A stretch of 6,729 bases of DNA from an uncultured Eubacterium sp. (GCA_946412445.1 CAMKHH010000068.1:1-6729); one strand, 5' to 3'; counted from the stretch's first letter, positions 1-5,812 are shown. The notes: generated from the letters alone by a model not told the origin. A program made the numbers and translations.

Positions 1-1
1 G

Positions 2-43
2 GTAAAGGCTGTATTGGAAAAGACAGGCTGCAGCCTGGATTAA
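2..43 (+). CDS. possible 3' end of an upstream gene (partial)
   Basis: Reading from base 2 gives 13 codons (VKAVLEKTGCSLD) and a TAA stop at 41-43. The peptide has ordinary composition, and the nearby A/T-rich stretch and the promoter at 152 fit an intergenic region starting right after this stop. The other two forward frames stop at 3-5 and 49-51. With only 13 codons visible, neither the family nor even the reality of the gene can be settled; this is a plausible guess only. Confidence 0.3.
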   Translation, partial: VKAVLEKTGCSLD

Positions 44-47
44 CTTG

Positions 48-116
48 TTGACCTCTCCTTTTTCACGTATAGATTTAAAAAGTAAGTTTAAATCTTGGGG
101 AAGCAGGGGAGGTCAG
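48..116. repeat. nested inverted repeat / large hairpin
   Basis: Two inverted repeats sit one inside the other. The inner one is a perfect 9-bp pair, AGATTTAAA (71-79) with TTTAAATCT (87-95), around a 7-nt loop. The outer one pairs TGACCTCTCC (49-58) with GGGGAGGTCA (106-115), 10 bp with a single G-U wobble. The interior strands between them are 12 and 10 nt and largely unpaired. There is no T-run after the outer stem, so it is not a classic terminator. It lies between the possible upstream stop and the purO promoter. It could be a 3'-UTR structure or a DNA-level operator; I cannot tell which. Confidence 0.5.
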
Positions 117-151
117 AAGATATCCCGGTGGGAATATGAGTAGAATCGCTA

Positions 152-180
152 TTGACTTTTCAAGTGAACTATGCTATTTT
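152..180 (+). promoter_or_regulatory. sigma-A-type promoter of the purO-purH operon
   Basis: TTGACT at 152-157 is a near-consensus -35 box. After a 17-nt spacer comes TATTTT at 175-180 as the -10 box, preceded by TGC (172-174), an extended -10 element. Transcription would start near 187, which is exactly where the first helix of the ZTP riboswitch begins. Confidence 0.75.
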
Positions 181-186
181 TTATGT

Positions 187-257
187 AGTTATACGACTGA
201 CGGAAGTGGAATTGACCACAGGAAGTATAATTTATGAGAAGGCCGACCGTCTGGGCA
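187..257 (+). ncRNA. ZTP (pfl) riboswitch aptamer
   Basis: The RNA matches the pfl/ZTP architecture. P1 pairs 187-194 (AGTTATAC) with 225-232 (GTATAATT), 8 bp with one wobble. P2 pairs GTGG (206-209) with CCAC (216-219). The 3' domain carries CCGTCTGGGCA at 247-257, close to the conserved CCGCCUGGGCA. The hallmark pseudoknot forms between GACGG (199-203) and CCGTC (247-251), 5 Watson-Crick pairs. Relative to the usual GGCG/CGCC pairing this is a compensated A-U change, which strongly supports the call. ZTP riboswitches are known to sense Z nucleotides (ZMP/ZTP) that accumulate when 10-formyl-THF is limiting, and to switch on purine and folate genes. Here the next two genes act on exactly that metabolite and its product. 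Confidence 0.93.
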
Positions 258-288
258 GAATGTCTGGATTGGTGTGTGGTCTTTTTTT
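214..288 (+). terminator. candidate terminator / expression platform of the ZTP riboswitch
   Basis: A seven-T run at 282-288 sits between the aptamer and purO, directly after TGTGGTC (275-281). That strand can pair perfectly with GACCACA (214-220), which would destroy P2. Alternatively GACC at 245-248 can pair with GGTC at 278-281, weakly extended by wobbles, which would take bases from the pseudoknot strand. Either way a terminator stem would compete with the ligand-bound fold, so ZTP binding should favour read-through. The T-tract and complementarity are visible; which stem is used is not resolved by eye. Confidence 0.6.
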
Positions 289-321
289 GTTTACTTATTT
301 TCGTATATAAAGGAGATTCTT

Positions 322-1035
322 ATGGAATTGTTATCATTGGAAAAGGAATTAAGAGAAAATTCTTATCCCGGAAGAGGCATTATCATCGGGCGGTCTCTGG
401 ATGGAAAATCGGCAGTGACAGCTTATTTTATCATGGGCAGAAGTGAAAACAGCCGGAACCGTATCTTTGTGGAGCAAGGGGAAGGGATTCGTACCCAGGC
501 CTTTGATGCTTCAAAGATGGAAGACCCCAGTCTGATTATCTATGCGCCTGTTCGTGTACTCGGCAACAAAACAATTGTGACGAATGGGGATCAGACGGAT
601 ACGATTTATGAGGGCATGGATAAGCAGCTTACCTTTGAGCAGTCTCTGCGTTCCCGTGCGTTTGAGCCGGATGCTCCGAACTATACGCCTCGTATTTCCG
701 GAATCCTTCATGTGGAAGATGGAACCTTCAGCTATGCGATGTCAATCTTAAAAAGCAATCATGGAAACCCTGCTCAGTGTAACCGTTATACCTTCGCGTA
801 TAACAACTGTGTTGCCGGAGAAGGACATTTTCTCCATACCTATATGCAGGATGGTGACCCGCTGCCAAGTTTTATGGGAGAACCCAAACCGGTGGACGTT
901 CCCGATGATATCGATGCATTTACCAGCCTTTTATGGAGCGCACTGAATGAGGAGAACAAAGTCTCACTGTTTGTGCGTTATATAAATATTGAAACAGGGA
1001 AGTATGTAACTAGAATCATAAATAAACATCAATAA
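322..1035 (+). CDS. purO: IMP cyclohydrolase, PurO type
   Basis: This 237-residue protein resembles the PurO-like IMP cyclohydrolase family (PF07826), which closes FAICAR to IMP, the last step of purine synthesis in the cytosol. Visible family-like segments are YPGRGIIIG (15-23), YFIMGRSENSRNR (35-47), YTPRISG (121-127) and VAGEGHFLHTY (164-174). The length suits a single-domain cyclohydrolase. I chose ATG 322 because AAAGGAG at 309-315 lies 6 nt upstream; an in-frame ATG at 274 lies before the riboswitch T-tract and has no such site. The gene is 39 nt ahead of a formyltransferase gene lacking a cyclohydrolase domain, so the pair replaces bifunctional PurH. Expression should be controlled by the upstream ZTP riboswitch. 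The symbol follows the archaeal enzyme; bacterial copies are often named only by function. Confidence 0.9.
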   Translation: MELLSLEKELRENSYPGRGIIIGRSLDGKSAVTAYFIMGRSENSRNRIFVEQGEGIRTQAFDASKMEDPSLIIYAPVRVLGNKTIVTNGDQTDTIYEGMDKQLTFEQSLRSRAFEPDAPNYTPRISGILHVEDGTFSYAMSILKSNHGNPAQCNRYTFAYNNCVAGEGHFLHTYMQDGDPLPSFMGEPKPVDVPDDIDAFTSLLWSALNEENKVSLFVRYINIETGKYVTRIINKHQ

Positions 1036-1074
1036 ACTGCAGATGAAAGTATATTTGGAAAAGAGGAGAGCAGT

Positions 1075-2253
1075 ATGAAAGAGTTGGAATTGAAATATGG
1101 CTGTAACCCAAATCAAAAGCCTTCTAAGATTTATGTGGCTGACGGCAGTGATCTGCCGATTACCGTGATTTCCGGTAAACCCGGCTATATTAACTTTCTG
1201 GATGCATTGAACGGATGGCAGCTTGTAAGAGAGTTAAAGCAGGCGACAGGTCTGCCGGCTGCTGCCTCTTTTAAACATGTTTCCCCTGCAGGGGCTGCTG
1301 TCGGTCTTCCTTTGGACGAAACACTCCGCAAGATTTATTGGGTCGACGATATGGGAGAACTCTCACCGCTGGCCTGCGCATATGCCAGGGCACGCGGGGC
1401 AGACCGCATGTCATCCTTTGGGGACTTTATTGCATTGTCTGACGTATGTGATGCAGATACCGCTTCTTTGATTAAACGTGAGGTTTCGGATGGTGTAATT
1501 GCACCGGGATTTACGGAGGAGGCGTTAGAAATATTAAGACAGAAAAAAAAGGGTGGATATTGTGTGATCCAGATGGATGAAAAGTACAAACCGGCCCCCC
1601 TTGAGCATAAAGAAGTCTATGGTGTGACCTTTGAGCAGGGACGTCAGGAGCTTCCAATTGATGACGCACTGCTTTCCAATATTGTGACTCAGAATAAATC
1701 TCTTCCTGAAGATGCAGTGAGAGATATGAAAATTGCCCTGATTACCTTAAAATATACACAGTCAAATTCAGTATGCTTCGTAAAGGACGGACAGGCCATC
1801 GGTGTAGGTGCAGGACAGCAGTCCCGTGTACATTGTACGCGCCTCGCGGGACAAAAAGCTGATAACTGGTTCCTGCGCCAGTGTCCTAAAGTTCTGAGCC
1901 TTGAATTTGTGGATGGAATCCGCCGGGCGGACCGTGACAATGCAATTGATGTCTATATCGGAGAAGAGTATATGGATGTATTGGCTGATGGTGCCTGGGA
2001 AAAGATTTTCAAGGTAAAACCTGAGGTCTTTACAAGAGAGGAAAAACATGCATGGCTGGATCAGATGTCCGGTGTAACCCTCGGTTCAGATGCATTTTTT
2101 CCGTTCTCCGATAACATTGAAAGAGCGTATAAAAGTGGAGTCTCATATGTTGCACAGCCGGGAGGATCTGTTCGTGATGATGTTGTGATCGACTGCTGTA
2201 ATAAGCATCATATGGTTATGGCCTTCACTGGAATCCGGCTGTTCCATCACTGA
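1075..2253 (+). CDS. purH: phosphoribosylaminoimidazolecarboxamide (AICAR) formyltransferase, stand-alone
   Basis: This 392-residue protein transfers the formyl group of 10-formyl-THF to AICAR, giving FAICAR. It corresponds to the AICARFT domain of PurH (PF01808) without the N-terminal MGS-like IMP cyclohydrolase domain. Visible signatures are FKHVSPAG (66-73), holding the Lys-His pair K67-H68 equivalent to the catalytic KH of ATIC; NSVCFVKDGQAIGVGAGQQS (231-250); SDAFFPF (338-344); QPGGSVRD (361-368) and the C-terminal TGIRLFHH. The usual NPCG after KH is SPAG here, as seen in this shorter subfamily as far as I recall. AGAGGAG at 1062-1068 supports ATG 1075. It follows purO and should share the ZTP-controlled transcript, ending at the 2324-2361 terminator. 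Confidence 0.94.
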   Translation: MKELELKYGCNPNQKPSKIYVADGSDLPITVISGKPGYINFLDALNGWQLVRELKQATGLPAAASFKHVSPAGAAVGLPLDETLRKIYWVDDMGELSPLACAYARARGADRMSSFGDFIALSDVCDADTASLIKREVSDGVIAPGFTEEALEILRQKKKGGYCVIQMDEKYKPAPLEHKEVYGVTFEQGRQELPIDDALLSNIVTQNKSLPEDAVRDMKIALITLKYTQSNSVCFVKDGQAIGVGAGQQSRVHCTRLAGQKADNWFLRQCPKVLSLEFVDGIRRADRDNAIDVYIGEEYMDVLADGAWEKIFKVKPEVFTREEKHAWLDQMSGVTLGSDAFFPFSDNIERAYKSGVSYVAQPGGSVRDDVVIDCCNKHHMVMAFTGIRLFHH

Positions 2254-2323
2254 ATTACGGGAACTATCATCCAATTCTCGTTTAAGGGCTATCAGGGGGC
2301 TTAAGTACACTATAATCCTTCAG

Positions 2324-2361
2324 AAAAGGCACTGCTGCAGATTTCCTGCACAGTGCCTTTT
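2324..2361. terminator. bidirectional intrinsic terminator between convergent genes
   Basis: AAAAGGCACTG (2324-2334) pairs perfectly with CAGTGCCTTTT (2351-2361), 11 bp. Past a bulged C at 2335 the stem continues with TGCAG (2336-2340) and CTGCA (2346-2350) around a 5-nt loop. The A-run on one side and T-run on the other let it work in both directions. It lies after purH on the + strand and just after the M42 peptidase stop on the - strand. Confidence 0.9.
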
Positions 2362-2365
2362 CCGT

Positions 2366-3400
2366 CTAAAAGCCCGTCTCAATATAACTCATAACCAGTT
2401 GAAAGGTTGCCTGCAATCCTTTTTCGTGGGTTCTTTCAATTCCATGTGAAGCATGGACGCCCTGTCCAATCAAAGCTCCCCGGATATTGCTGCCGCCCCG
2501 TAGTGCAGCGGAAACATCGGAACCGTAATGGGGAAAGATATCTATGGCATAATTAATCCCTTTCTCTTGTGCAATCTTAATCAGGCGGTTTGTCAATTCA
2601 TAGTCATAGGGTCCGGAGGAATCCATAGCACAGATAGATACTGTGTACTCATCACCGTTTAGATCCGCTCCGATGGCACCCATGTCCACAGCCAGGAATT
2701 CTTTTATTTCTGAAGGAATATAAGAGGAGCCATGACCGATTTCTTCATAATTACTGATTACAAATTTTAACGTATTCTTCGGAACACTGCCCTGATCCGA
2801 GAGACTTTTCAGAACACCCAGAAGGACTGCCACAGATGCCTTATCGTCAATGTGACGGGACTTGATGAACCCGCTTTCGGTATGAACAAAGCAGGGATCC
2901 AGGCTGATAAAATCACCGGATTGGACACCCAGATTTAACACATCTGCTTTATTACTGACACATTCATCAATGGTTACGATCATATTCTTGGGAACACGTT
3001 CCAGAGTCCTGGCATCGTCATAGGTATGGACGGAAGGCATGGTCGTGGAAATTGTTCCGGTGTAGGTTCTGCCGTCTCTTGTGTGGACTTTGCAATAGGT
3101 TCCTTCTATTGCTTCCATCATATAGCCACCGATTGGCAGCAGATTTAAAGTTCCGGATTCGTTGATGGAGCGGACCATAGCTCCCAGCGTATCAATATGG
3201 GCGCTTAATCCCACAGTATCATCACTTTTTCCGGAAACGGTAATAATCAATCCGCCTTTTTCTGTCCTTTCACAGGAATAGCCGAAGGAAATCGCCGCCT
3301 TTTCCACATATTCGATAGAGCTTTGCGTAAAACCTGACGGGCTTGGAATATTCACCAGGGCCTCAAAAGTGTCAATGATGTATGTTAAGTCTTGAGTCAT
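2366..3400 (-). CDS. M42-family metallopeptidase (glutamyl aminopeptidase/deblocking aminopeptidase-like)
   Basis: This 344-residue protein has the layout of cytosolic M42 di-metal aminopeptidases, which trim N-terminal residues from peptides, often as large tetrahedral complexes. Probable metal and catalytic residues are H68 and D70 in SAHIDTLG, D185/D186 in SRHIDDKAS, the Glu pair E219-E220 in YEEIGHG, D239 in AVDMG and a C-terminal His within HASHGIERTH (316-325). The length is normal. The HIDTLG, DSSGPYDY and ASHGIERTH signatures recall, from memory, the M42 subgroup known from NAGGN osmolyte gene cassettes (TIGR03106), but no cassette partners are visible here. AAAGGAAA at 3408-3415 supports ATG 3400. 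It starts 18 nt after thiT and probably shares its TPP-controlled transcript. The substrate is unknown. Confidence 0.9.
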   Translation of the reverse strand: MTQDLTYIIDTFEALVNIPSPSGFTQSSIEYVEKAAISFGYSCERTEKGGLIITVSGKSDDTVGLSAHIDTLGAMVRSINESGTLNLLPIGGYMMEAIEGTYCKVHTRDGRTYTGTISTTMPSVHTYDDARTLERVPKNMIVTIDECVSNKADVLNLGVQSGDFISLDPCFVHTESGFIKSRHIDDKASVAVLLGVLKSLSDQGSVPKNTLKFVISNYEEIGHGSSYIPSEIKEFLAVDMGAIGADLNGDEYTVSICAMDSSGPYDYELTNRLIKIAQEKGINYAIDIFPHYGSDVSAALRGGSNIRGALIGQGVHASHGIERTHEKGLQATFQLVMSYIETGF

Positions 3401-3418
3401 TATAAAGTTTCCTTTCTG

Positions 3419-4087
3419 TTAATTTTCCAGCGCAATTCGTTTTACCTGATTCAAAGCTTTTGAAACAGCCGGAATTGAGATGAATAGGACAGTCATGGCA
3501 CCTTCCACAAGGATATAGCTGTAATTGTAGATAATCGGGTATAAACTGGCCAGAACCTGTGGAAAATTGTCCGGCATATAATCCATCCAGTACAAATAGC
3601 CGCCGAGAGAATGAAATGCACCCCTCAGTAAAATCGCCACGAGATAGCCTTTTACTAATCCGTGTTTCTGATTACGGAAGAATCCCGCGGCACCCAGAGC
3701 GGCAAAGGCCAGTATATAATCGCAGCAGACCTGGAAGAAGGAAAGTACATAGGGTTCCTGTATAAATTGGAGGATTCCATAGGCAAGTCCAACCAGAATT
3801 CCGGTTTTGGCACCATACCAGTATGCGACTAATACAATGAATAACATGGAGAACAAAGTGACCGTTCCTCCGAACGGCATATGGATTAGCTTAATATAGG
3901 ATGTCAGGAATGCCAGAGCAATACCCATGCCGCAAAAGGCAGTCTGCTTTGCAGAAACCGACTTCTTTCCGGATTTTTTACCGGTGAGAAAAGCCCCTGC
4001 CAGAAATAGAACAATTATCCCGATAATACAAACCACATACCCGGCAGCTGTAAGACCACCCTCTGCATTAATCATAAAATCAAACAT
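3419..4087 (-). CDS. thiT: energy-coupled thiamine transporter ThiT (ECF S-component)
   Basis: The 222-residue membrane protein is the thiamine-binding S-component of an ECF transporter; it works with shared ATPase and T-subunits encoded elsewhere. Family marks are MPFGGTVTLFSMLFI (70-84), the long ILVGLAYGILQFIQEPY segment (97-113), CDYILAFAALGAAGFF (122-137), LLRGAFHSLGGYLYW (153-167) with H159, and YPIIYNYSYILVEG (183-196) with Y187, N188 and E195, all in zones where thiamine contacts lie in known ThiT. Residues about 15-35 form an extra hydrophobic helix followed by a Lys-rich linker (GKKSGKKSVSAK, 36-47), so the protein is longer than the ~180-190 residue core. The start is set by AAGGAGG at 4094-4100, six T before the ATG. 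The TPP riboswitch directly upstream is strong independent support for thiamine as substrate. Confidence 0.94.
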   Translation of the reverse strand: MFDFMINAEGGLTAAGYVVCIIGIIVLFLAGAFLTGKKSGKKSVSAKQTAFCGMGIALAFLTSYIKLIHMPFGGTVTLFSMLFIVLVAYWYGAKTGILVGLAYGILQFIQEPYVLSFFQVCCDYILAFAALGAAGFFRNQKHGLVKGYLVAILLRGAFHSLGGYLYWMDYMPDNFPQVLASLYPIIYNYSYILVEGAMTVLFISIPAVSKALNQVKRIALEN

Positions 4088-4130
4088 AAAAAACCTCCTT
4101 CATATGTATATACGCAGGAGTTACCTCATC
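4085..4130 (-). promoter_or_regulatory. TPP riboswitch expression platform masking the thiT ribosome binding site
   Basis: On the - strand, CTCCT (4120-4116) can pair with AGGAG (4099-4095), the core of the thiT Shine-Dalgarno sequence, with AA/TT added past a bulged G. An alternative hairpin, GAG-GTAA-CTC (4127-4118), uses the same CTC and would free the site. This looks like translational control. However, six T residues (4093-4088) follow the stem, so premature termination is also possible. Confidence 0.65.
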
Positions 4131-4136
4131 AAAATT

Positions 4137-4219
4137 GCTTCCTTACGCCGGTATTATCCGGTTCAAGTGATAAGGGTCAGCGGTTACTCCGCATTCTCAG
4201 CTATAAAAGCACCCCTAGC
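4137..4219 (-). ncRNA. TPP riboswitch (THI element)
   Basis: Reading the - strand from 4219 down, the conserved blocks of the TPP aptamer appear in order: AGGGGTGC (4216-4209), CTGAGA (4200-4195), ACCC (4177-4174), CTTGAACCGGATAATACCGG (4167-4148), then CGTAAGGAAGC closing the domain (4147-4137). The P4 stem is CCGG/CCGG where many members have CTGG/CCAG, a compensated change. A further local hairpin, GCGG-AGTAA-CCGC (4192-4180), forms P3. TPP binding is known to lower expression of thiamine synthesis and transport genes; here the target is thiT and, probably, the M42 peptidase gene behind it. Confidence 0.96.
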
Positions 4220-4240
4220 GTATTGTTTTATTTTGGGTTA

Positions 4241-4269
4241 AGTATAAAGCAATTCATACAAACTGTCAA
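4241..4269 (-). promoter_or_regulatory. sigma-A promoter for the TPP riboswitch-thiT operon
   Basis: On the - strand, a perfect -35 TTGACA (4269-4264) is followed after exactly 17 nt by TATACT (4246-4241). Transcription would start around 4235-4232, just ahead of the TPP aptamer. This is the strongest promoter match in the window. Confidence 0.88.
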
Positions 4270-4300
4270 CAATTCATTATGAAAAGCCGTCAGGCCGGCA

Positions 4301-4329
4301 TTTACATTTTTCAGGATAAATGATAAACT
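4301..4329 (+). promoter_or_regulatory. probable promoter of the glycosyltransferase operon
   Basis: TTTACA (4301-4306), a 17-nt spacer and TAAACT (4324-4329) preceded by TGA give a moderate sigma-A match with an extended -10. It is divergent from the thiT promoter about 30 nt away and leads to a short leader before the gene at 4368. The -10 box is only 4/6, so this is less certain. Confidence 0.5.
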
Positions 4330-4367
4330 AATGTACAGTAACAGGTAAGGAATAAGGATTGGAGCGC

Positions 4368-5102
4368 ATGGATAAGCTATATGTGATAATTCCGGCTTAT
4401 AATGAAGAAGCCAATATTGAACAGGTGATAAAGCAGTGGTACCCCGTTGTGGAAGAGTATAATGGACAGATGGTAATCATCGATGATGGAAGTACGGACC
4501 GTACCTATGAGATATTAAGACACAAGGAGAAAGAATGCCCTCTTTTGACTGCAATTTCCAAAAGGAATGGAGGACATGGAGCAACAATTCTATACGGCTA
4601 TCAATATGCTCTGGAACACCATGCCGATTATATTTTCCAGACGGATTCGGATGGACAGACTCTTCCGGAGGAATTTGAAGCATTCTGGGAGAACAGAAGA
4701 AAGTTCGACATGGTAATCGGATTCAGAAAGCACCGCGAGGATGGCTTTTCAAGGATTGTTGTAACCAGAGTATTGAGGGTGGTGACAGGAGTCTGTTTTC
4801 GTGTGCGTATACCTGATGCGAATACGCCATACCGCCTTATGAAAGGCCAGACATTGGCCAGATATATACATCTTATTCCTGAAAAATTTAACCTGACCAA
4901 TGTATTGATATCCGTGATACTGGTTAAAAAAGGATGCAGGGTGAAGTGGCTTCCGGTGACCTTCCGGGCAAGACAGGGCGGGGAAAATTCTATGAATATG
5001 AAAAGGATATTTAAGATCGGTCTGCAGTCGCTGATAGATTTTCGCAGGATGAATCAAATACTGCAAAGAAAAGGTGAGTATATTGAGAAGGATGGAGTTT
5101 AA
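4368..5102 (+). CDS. family 2 glycosyltransferase (DPM1-like)
   Basis: This 244-residue soluble enzyme has a GT-A fold of the GT2 family, which moves a sugar from a nucleotide donor to a lipid or glycan acceptor at the inner membrane face. Key segments are the N-terminal IIPAYNEE (7-14), IDDGSTD (38-44) for nucleotide binding, and TDSDGQT (92-98) holding the metal-binding DxD. RKHREDGFSRI (120-130) and DANTPYRLMKG (150-160) resemble the dolichol/polyprenyl-phosphate sugar transferase group. No clear C-terminal membrane helices follow, unlike many relatives. I chose ATG 4368 because the protein then begins directly with the MDKLYVIIPAYNEE pattern and TAAGGA/GGAG lie upstream; TTG 4359 would add three residues. 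Donor and acceptor cannot be read from the sequence. It starts the + strand gene run. Confidence 0.88.
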   Translation: MDKLYVIIPAYNEEANIEQVIKQWYPVVEEYNGQMVIIDDGSTDRTYEILRHKEKECPLLTAISKRNGGHGATILYGYQYALEHHADYIFQTDSDGQTLPEEFEAFWENRRKFDMVIGFRKHREDGFSRIVVTRVLRVVTGVCFRVRIPDANTPYRLMKGQTLARYIHLIPEKFNLTNVLISVILVKKGCRVKWLPVTFRARQGGENSMNMKRIFKIGLQSLIDFRRMNQILQRKGEYIEKDGV

Positions 5103-5103
5103 G

Positions 5104-5322
5104 ATGGAGAGGCAGGGCCTTTTAGAGATGGAGCAGGAGGTAACGGTAATAGAAAGCCAGCTTCCGACCTCTTATTATTATACGATTGTGCCTGCCGTAG
5201 CTATGAGCAGGAATTATCCGGCTTATGAGCGCCTCCAATCAAAAAAGGGAATTGTCAAAGAAATTAATCAGACAAGCAGGGGGTTTTATACAATTGTTGA
5301 ATTCGATGAAGAAGACATATGA
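5104..5322 (+). CDS. hypothetical small protein, 72 residues
   Basis: I do not recognise this family. The acidic N-terminal part (MERQGLLEMEQEVTVIESQL) is followed by a tyrosine-rich stretch (PTSYYYTIVPAVAMSRNYPAY) and a C-terminal half, KKGIVKEINQTSRGFYTIVE, that alternates like beta strands around a glycine turn, ending FDEEDI. It has no signal peptide, membrane segment or cysteine. ATG 5104 is preferred because AAGGATGGAG (5088-5097) sits 6 nt upstream; GTG 5074 and ATG 5092 in the same frame lack a well-spaced site. It begins 1 nt after the glycosyltransferase stop, and its last 17 nt overlap the start of the DNA glycosylase gene. Placement and a good ribosome site argue that it is real. 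Confidence 0.68.
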   Translation: MERQGLLEMEQEVTVIESQLPTSYYYTIVPAVAMSRNYPAYERLQSKKGIVKEINQTSRGFYTIVEFDEEDI

Positions 5323-5812
5323 CGGTCTTTTTCAGGAGCACGAAATCCCTCCTGTGTATGACCGGAATTCAAAAATAATAATATTGGGCAGTTTTCCATC
5401 TGTAAAGTCCCGGGAGACAAGATTTTTCTATGGGCATCCACAGAATCGATTCTGGAGGGTTCTGTCCGGAATTTGTGAATGTAAGATTCCGGAGACGGTG
5501 GATGAGAAAAAGAGATTTTTACTGGAGCAGAGAATTGCGGTATGGGACGTGATTGCGTCATGTACCATCGAGGGCTCCAGCGATAACAGTATACGGGATG
5601 TGATCCCCAACGACCTGGGACGGATTTTAAAGACCGCAGATATCAGGCAGATTTTTACCAATGGTACAGCAGCCGATAAGCTGTATCATAAATATATTGA
5701 AAATACTACGGGCATGAAGGCGGTTAGACTGCCCTCCACCAGTCCGGCCAATGCGGCATGGTCTGTGGAGCGGCTGAAGGAATCCTGGAAGAAAGTACAG
5801 GCTTTTCTTTAA
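5306..5812 (+). CDS. DNA-deoxyinosine (hypoxanthine) glycosylase, uracil-DNA glycosylase superfamily
   Basis: The 168-residue protein belongs to the UDG superfamily and best resembles the HDG branch (family 6, TIGR04274 as I recall), which excises hypoxanthine arising from adenine deamination and hands the abasic site to base-excision repair. Visible motifs are ILGSFPSVKSR (26-36), FYGHPQNRFW (41-50) with an Asn in the region of the active-site pocket, AVWDV (78-82) and the C-terminal PSTSPANA (143-150), the DNA-intercalation loop region. ATG 5306 gives the usual family length. No good ribosome site precedes it, and it overlaps the upstream small gene by 17 nt, suggesting translational coupling. 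An earlier ATG at 5225 would add 27 residues unlike the family. Specificity for hypoxanthine over uracil is inferred from similarity only. Confidence 0.88.
   Translation: MKKTYDGLFQEHEIPPVYDRNSKIIILGSFPSVKSRETRFFYGHPQNRFWRVLSGICECKIPETVDEKKRFLLEQRIAVWDVIASCTIEGSSDNSIRDVIPNDLGRILKTADIRQIFTNGTAADKLYHKYIENTTGMKAVRLPSTSPANAAWSVERLKESWKKVQAFL

Noticed and set aside
274..321. Upstream ATG extending purO by 16 residues
   Set aside because: It lies before the terminator T-tract and lacks a ribosome site; ATG 322 has AAAGGAG at good spacing.
234..446. Open frame of 70 codons starting inside the ZTP riboswitch
   Set aside because: It overlaps the aptamer, terminator and purO in another frame, has no ribosome site and no family resemblance.
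3927..4241. 104-codon plus-strand open frame across thiT and the TPP riboswitch
   Set aside because: It runs antisense through the riboswitch, which explains that sequence fully.
4286..4298. GCCG...CGGC inverted repeat in the divergent promoter region as an operator or terminator
   Set aside because: Only 4 bp per arm and no T-tract; too short to support a call.
4749..5066. 105-codon open frame on the minus strand inside the glycosyltransferase
   Set aside because: Antisense shadow of a well-supported GT2 gene; no ribosome site or recognizable domain.
5074..5103. GTG start for the 72-residue protein, overlapping the glycosyltransferase by 29 nt
   Set aside because: No well-spaced ribosome site, while ATG 5104 has GGAG 6 nt upstream.
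5225..5305. ATG 5225 as start of the DNA glycosylase
   Set aside because: The added 27 residues are the small gene read in another frame and do not resemble the UDG family N-terminus.
322..5812. A functional link between IMP synthesis and hypoxanthine-DNA repair in the same window
   Set aside because: The two sets are on separate transcripts with a convergent terminator and an opposite-strand operon between them; closeness alone is weak evidence.
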